Assembly (NCBI RefSeq): GCF_000012945.1
Contig: NC_007509.1
Coordinates: 1,302,001 to 1,366,000 of the forward strand
Length of the DNA: 64,000 bases
Reading direction: 5' to 3'
Origin: Burkholderia lata
GTDB lineage: Bacteria > Pseudomonadota > Gammaproteobacteria > Burkholderiales > Burkholderiaceae
A program made the position numbers and the translations under genes. This document shows, piece after piece, positions 61,203-64,000 of this stretch. The notes below the pieces were generated by a model. That model was not told where the DNA came from. It searched no databases and saw only the letters and a list, made by a program, of their open reading frames with translations. How positions within the stretch are numbered: the first letter of the stretch is position 1; the number at the start of each line of letters is the position of its first letter.

Positions 61203-62480
61203 TCAATTCCAGGAATGGCGCGCGGGCTTCACGCCGTTGAGGTAGTAGTTGCCGATCGCGTGATACTTCCAGCGCACCGGATCGTGCAGCGTATGCACGC
61301 GGGCGTTGCGCCAGTGACGATCGAAGTTGTATTTCGCGAGCGTCGACTTGCTGCCGCCGAGCTCGAACAGCTTGCTCGCCGCAAGAAGCGACACCTCGGT
61401 CGTCGCGATCTTCGCCTCGCCCACCGCGATCGCGGCCTGCGCGACCGTTTCCTCGCTCGGCTCCCGCTTCGCCGCGTCGACGAAGCGCCCCGAGCGCGCG
61501 AGCAGCGCTTCGGCCGCGTGCACGCGGTACGCGATGTCGCCGATCTGCGCGACCGTCAGCGGATCCTCGCTCGCGCGTTCGACGCCGCTATCGATCCACG
61601 GGCGCGCATGCTGCTGCACGAATGCGATCGTGTCCTGCAGCGCGGCGCGCGCGATCCCGAGATCGATCGCGGCGGTCGTGATCTGCGCGAACGGGCCCGC
61701 GAAAGTCGGGCGGTCGTACGAACGCTGCGTGTGGAAGATTTCGAACGGGCTCACGAGCACGTTCTCGACGATCACCGTGCCGCTCGCGGTCGTGCGCTGC
61801 CCGAAGCCGCTCCAGTCATCCACGACGGTCAGCCCCGGCGCGCCCTGCCGCACGAATGCGAGCACGGCCTGGTCCGACTCGTCGAGCGCGAGCACCGGGA
61901 TCCAGTGCGCGAACAGCGTGCCGGTCGAATAGAACTTGCGGCCGTTCAGCACGAACGCATCGCCGTCGCGGCGCACCCGCGTCTGAATGTCGAGCACGTT
62001 CTTGCCGCCCGCTTCGGAGAACGCGTTCCCGTAGCGCGTGCCCTTGAGAACGAGATCGAAGAAGAAGCGTTTCTGCGCGTCGCTGCCTTCGAGGCGGATG
62101 TCCTCGATCAGGCAATAGTGGTTCTGCGGGATCTGGCCGAGCGACGGGTCCGCCTGCGAAACGATCGCGATCACTTCCGCGAGCGTCACGTTCGACACTT
62201 CCGCGCCGCCGTATTCGCGCGGCACGGTAATGCCCCACAGGCCGCTCGACGAAAACAGCTCGATCTCGTCGAACGGCAGCTTGCGCTCGCGGTCGCGCAA
62301 CGCGGCGTGCTCGGCCAGTCGGGCCGCGACCTGGTGCGCGACGTCGAGTGCCTCGGCATCCGAGCCGATGACGGGAACGGGCGTGGCGCCCGCTTGCGGT
62401 TGCACGTTTTCTTCGATGATTTCCGTAGACATGGTTTTTCCGGCAAAGCTCATGAACCGGCCGGCGGTGCCGAGAAGCAT
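61203..62480 (-). CDS. sfnB: acyl-CoA-dehydrogenase-like sulfur-acquisition oxidoreductase, SfnB family
   Basis: A 425-residue flavoprotein of the acyl-CoA dehydrogenase/DszC fold. LWGITVPREYGGAEVSNVTLAEV and GQIPQNHYCLIEDIRLEGS are SfnB-type landmarks; KNVLDIQTRVRRDGDAFVLNG, KFYSTGTLFAHWIPVLAL and FGQRTTASGTVIVENVLV form the flavin domain. It is FMN-linked and acts with SfnG in dimethyl-sulfone/sulfonate use. AGGAGG 7 nt before ATG 62480 favours this start. The shorter start at 62432 (MSTEIIEEN) matches the family's usual N terminus and has a weaker ribosome site, so either is possible. Confidence 0.85.
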   Translation of the reverse strand: MLLGTAGRFMSFAGKTMSTEIIEENVQPQAGATPVPVIGSDAEALDVAHQVAARLAEHAALRDRERKLPFDEIELFSSSGLWGITVPREYGGAEVSNVTLAEVIAIVSQADPSLGQIPQNHYCLIEDIRLEGSDAQKRFFFDLVLKGTRYGNAFSEAGGKNVLDIQTRVRRDGDAFVLNGRKFYSTGTLFAHWIPVLALDESDQAVLAFVRQGAPGLTVVDDWSGFGQRTTASGTVIVENVLVSPFEIFHTQRSYDRPTFAGPFAQITTAAIDLGIARAALQDTIAFVQQHARPWIDSGVERASEDPLTVAQIGDIAYRVHAAEALLARSGRFVDAAKREPSEETVAQAAIAVGEAKIATTEVSLLAASKLFELGGSKSTLAKYNFDRHWRNARVHTLHDPVRWKYHAIGNYYLNGVKPARHSWN

Positions 62481-62493
62481 CCGCCGGCCTCCT

Positions 62494-62510
62494 GTTTCGG
62501 TATCCGAAAC
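62494..62510. promoter_or_regulatory. perfect dyad upstream of sfnB
   Basis: GTTTCGG-TAT-CCGAAAC is a 7-bp perfect inverted repeat with a 3-bp centre. It lies next to an AT-rich block (62511-62520) and 14 bp from ATG 62480. It could be an operator or a small 5' hairpin controlling sfnB within the 174-bp (or 126-bp) gap after sfnG. Confidence 0.5.
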
Positions 62511-62606
62511 GTAAAATATGGATGACCCGCAAGAATCGTCGGTGTCACCCCTGCGACCAGCCCGCGCTCGGCAGGATTGACTTCCCGCCGCGCACCGGCC
62601 TCTGCG

Positions 62607-63710
62607 TTACGCGGCAACCGCCTGCCGCTGCGCCTCGAGTTCGCGCACCAGCGGCAGCACGCGCTTGCCGAAGTACTCGACTTCCTCGATGAAATGCAGG
62701 AACCCCGTGAGCACGAGATCGACGCCGATCGCCTTCAGCGCGACGATGCGCTCGGCGATCTGCTGCGGCGTGCCGATCAGGTTCGTGCGGAAACCGTCGT
62801 TGTATTGCACGAGATCCTCGAACGTCGACTTCGCCCAGTTGCCTTCGCCCTCCGGCGACGCGCTGCCGGCCTGCTTCACCGCATCGCCGAACGCATGCAC
62901 GGCCTCGACGTGCGCGTGCCGGATGATGTCGTCGAGCACGGCCTTCGCCTCTTCCTCGGTATCGCGCGCGATCACGAACGCGTTGACGCCGATGCGCACG
63001 CGATGGTTGTTCGCCGCCGCCTTCGCACGAATGTCGTCGATCTGCGCCTTCAGGTTCTCCGCCGTATTGCCGTTCGTGAAGTACCAATCCGACACGCTCG
63101 CCGCGTTGTCGCGCGCCGCCCGCGAGCTGCCGCCCTGGAAGATCTCCGGATGCGGCTTCTGCACCGGCTTCGGGCTCAGCGTGTAGTCGTTGAAGCGATA
63201 GAAGTCGCCCTTGAACGTGAAGTTGTCCTGCGTCCAGATGCCCTTCAGCGCCTGGATGAATTCCTTCGAGCGCCGATAGCGTTCGTCGTGCTCGAGCCAC
63301 GGCTCGCCGATCGCGGTGAATTCGCCCTTGAACCAGCCGCTCACGACGTTGATCGCGATGCGCCCGTTCGAGATGTGGTCGATCGTCGCGAGCTGCTTCG
63401 CGACCACGGCCGGATGCCACGGCCCCGGCAGGATCGCGGCGAGCACCTTGAGTTTCGTCGTCGCATGCAGCAGCGCCTGGCTGAACGACACCGACTCGTG
63501 CTGGTATTCCGCGCCGTAGCCGGCCGTGAAGCGGATCTGGCTCAGCGCGTACTCGAAGCCGGCCGCCTCGGCGGTGCGCGCGAGCTGCTGGTTGTATTCG
63601 AGGCTCCAGTCGGTGCGCTGCTCGATCGTGCTGACGACGAGGCCGCCGCTGACGTTCGGCACCCAGTAGGCGAACTTGACGCCGTCGGCGGAAGAATCGG
63701 TATGGCTCAT
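62607..63710 (-). CDS. sfnG: FMNH2-dependent dimethylsulfone monooxygenase (SfnG)
   Basis: A 367-residue two-component flavin monooxygenase of the luciferase/SsuD fold. KFAYWVPNVSGGLVVSTIEQ, AAGFEYALSQIRFTAGYGAE and ISNGRIAINVVSGWFKGEF are its hallmarks. Later come SDWYFTNGNTAENLKAQI and NLIGTPQQIAERI. SfnG converts dimethylsulfone to methanesulfinate, using reduced FMN made by an NAD(P)H:FMN reductase. That reductase (MsuE-like) is encoded just upstream, 36 bp away, on the same strand. The gene is full length and starts ATG 63710. Confidence 0.92.
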   Translation of the reverse strand: MSHTDSSADGVKFAYWVPNVSGGLVVSTIEQRTDWSLEYNQQLARTAEAAGFEYALSQIRFTAGYGAEYQHESVSFSQALLHATTKLKVLAAILPGPWHPAVVAKQLATIDHISNGRIAINVVSGWFKGEFTAIGEPWLEHDERYRRSKEFIQALKGIWTQDNFTFKGDFYRFNDYTLSPKPVQKPHPEIFQGGSSRAARDNAASVSDWYFTNGNTAENLKAQIDDIRAKAAANNHRVRIGVNAFVIARDTEEEAKAVLDDIIRHAHVEAVHAFGDAVKQAGSASPEGEGNWAKSTFEDLVQYNDGFRTNLIGTPQQIAERIVALKAIGVDLVLTGFLHFIEEVEYFGKRVLPLVRELEAQRQAVAA

Positions 63711-63746
63711 GAGTGTGTCCTGGTCGGGAGAGGAAACGCAGGCGGC

Positions 63747-64000
63747 CTACGCAGCCGCGACGGAAAGCGCATGCGGGCGCAGTTGCGGCACCGCGCGATC
63801 GACGGCGAGCGCGATACGCGCGCGCAGCGCCGGGTTCGTGATCTGGTACTGGTCGAAATCGCTTTCGGACGCGTACACGCCGATCGGCAGCGTGCGGGCC
63901 TGGAAGAAGCTGAACAGCGGGCGGAGCTGATGGTCGATCACGAGCGCATGACGCTCGCTGCCGCCGGTGGCCGCGAGCAGCACGGGCACGTCGATCAGCG
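63747..64000 (-). CDS. msuE: NAD(P)H-dependent FMN reductase, MsuE/SsuE-like (partial)
   Basis: Only the C-terminal 84 residues are in the window; the gene continues past position 64000. [20 protein letters not shown] and [20 protein letters not shown] are the FMN-reductase signature of the MsuE/SsuE group, with the GGSxRH loop. It makes FMNH2 for the SfnG monooxygenase encoded 36 bp downstream. It ends at TAG 63747-63749 on the minus strand. The N-terminal FMN-binding part is not visible. Confidence 0.85.
   Translation of the reverse strand, partial: LIDVPVLLAATGGSERHALVIDHQLRPLFSFFQARTLPIGVYASESDFDQYQITNPALRARIALAVDRAVPQLRPHALSVAAA

Noticed and set aside
1..64000. Prophage, integron, insertion sequence or CRISPR array
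   Set aside because: No transposase, integrase, capsid or Cas-like frame and no regularly spaced long repeats were seen anywhere in the window.

Overview
The window is GC-rich (roughly two thirds G+C by eye), densely coded DNA. It carries OmpC-like Gram-negative porins, many LysR/AraC/GntR-type regulators and long catabolic operons. This is the style of a Burkholderia secondary chromosome, most likely Burkholderia cepacia complex. That placement rests on gene content and codon style, not on a database search. I saw no insertion sequence, phage, tRNA, rRNA or CRISPR array.

Layout. (1) 1-6250: a VOC protein and a 2-hydroxyacid dehydrogenase overlapping by 4 nt, two porins, then a secreted LVIVD-repeat beta-propeller protein followed by a small cytochrome c. 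TGTATACACAA palindrome-type sites precede the first gene and the second porin. (2) 6296-12222: a flagellar master-regulator pair (flhD-flhC) followed by a membrane histidine kinase, divergent from a NarL-type response regulator and a GAF/histidine-kinase/receiver hybrid. (3) 12349-16608: an exported esterase and an Ohr peroxidase under a TetR regulator with three copies of one operator, then a second TetR divergent from a membrane-anchored hydrolase. (4) 16707-18560: an ABC exporter. (5) 18624-29181: one 8-gene operon on the minus strand: a potFGHI-type polyamine ABC importer, a DUF3138 outer-membrane protein, a PuuB-like oxidase, a cupin, an amidase and a PuuC-like aldehyde dehydrogenase. A LuxR-type regulator is divergent from it.

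(6) 30410-38688: a porin, a glutathione transferase, several small envelope or unknown proteins, a LysR/EamA pair, a Liv-type binding protein and a small HTH protein. (7) 38897-49594: a carnitine/quaternary-amine catabolic island. It holds carnitine dehydrogenase (CdhA), the dehydrocarnitine-cleaving BKACE enzyme (CdhC), a betainyl-CoA thioesterase (CdhB), a Rieske monooxygenase with its reductase (CntA/CntB-like), an aldehyde dehydrogenase, CdhR- and LysR-type regulators, and two orphan ProX/CaiX-type binding proteins at either end. (8) 49919-55654: a YdiJ-type FAD/Fe-S 2-hydroxyacid dehydrogenase with its divergent LysR, and a LysR/LysE exporter pair around a dyad. (9) 55686-59530: an exported epoxide-hydrolase-like protein, and a TauE/SafE permease divergent from a MocR regulator across a set of phased direct repeats. 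(10) 59628-64000: an APC permease and an organosulfur cluster (SfnB, SfnG, and an MsuE-like flavin reductase cut by the window edge).

Overall this is a scavenging region. It takes up and degrades polyamines, carnitine/betaine and organosulfur compounds, each module having its own regulator and import proteins. The parts I would look at first are the flhDC pair linked to two-component genes, the carnitine operon that mixes two different degradation routes, and the several well-formed operator arrays.
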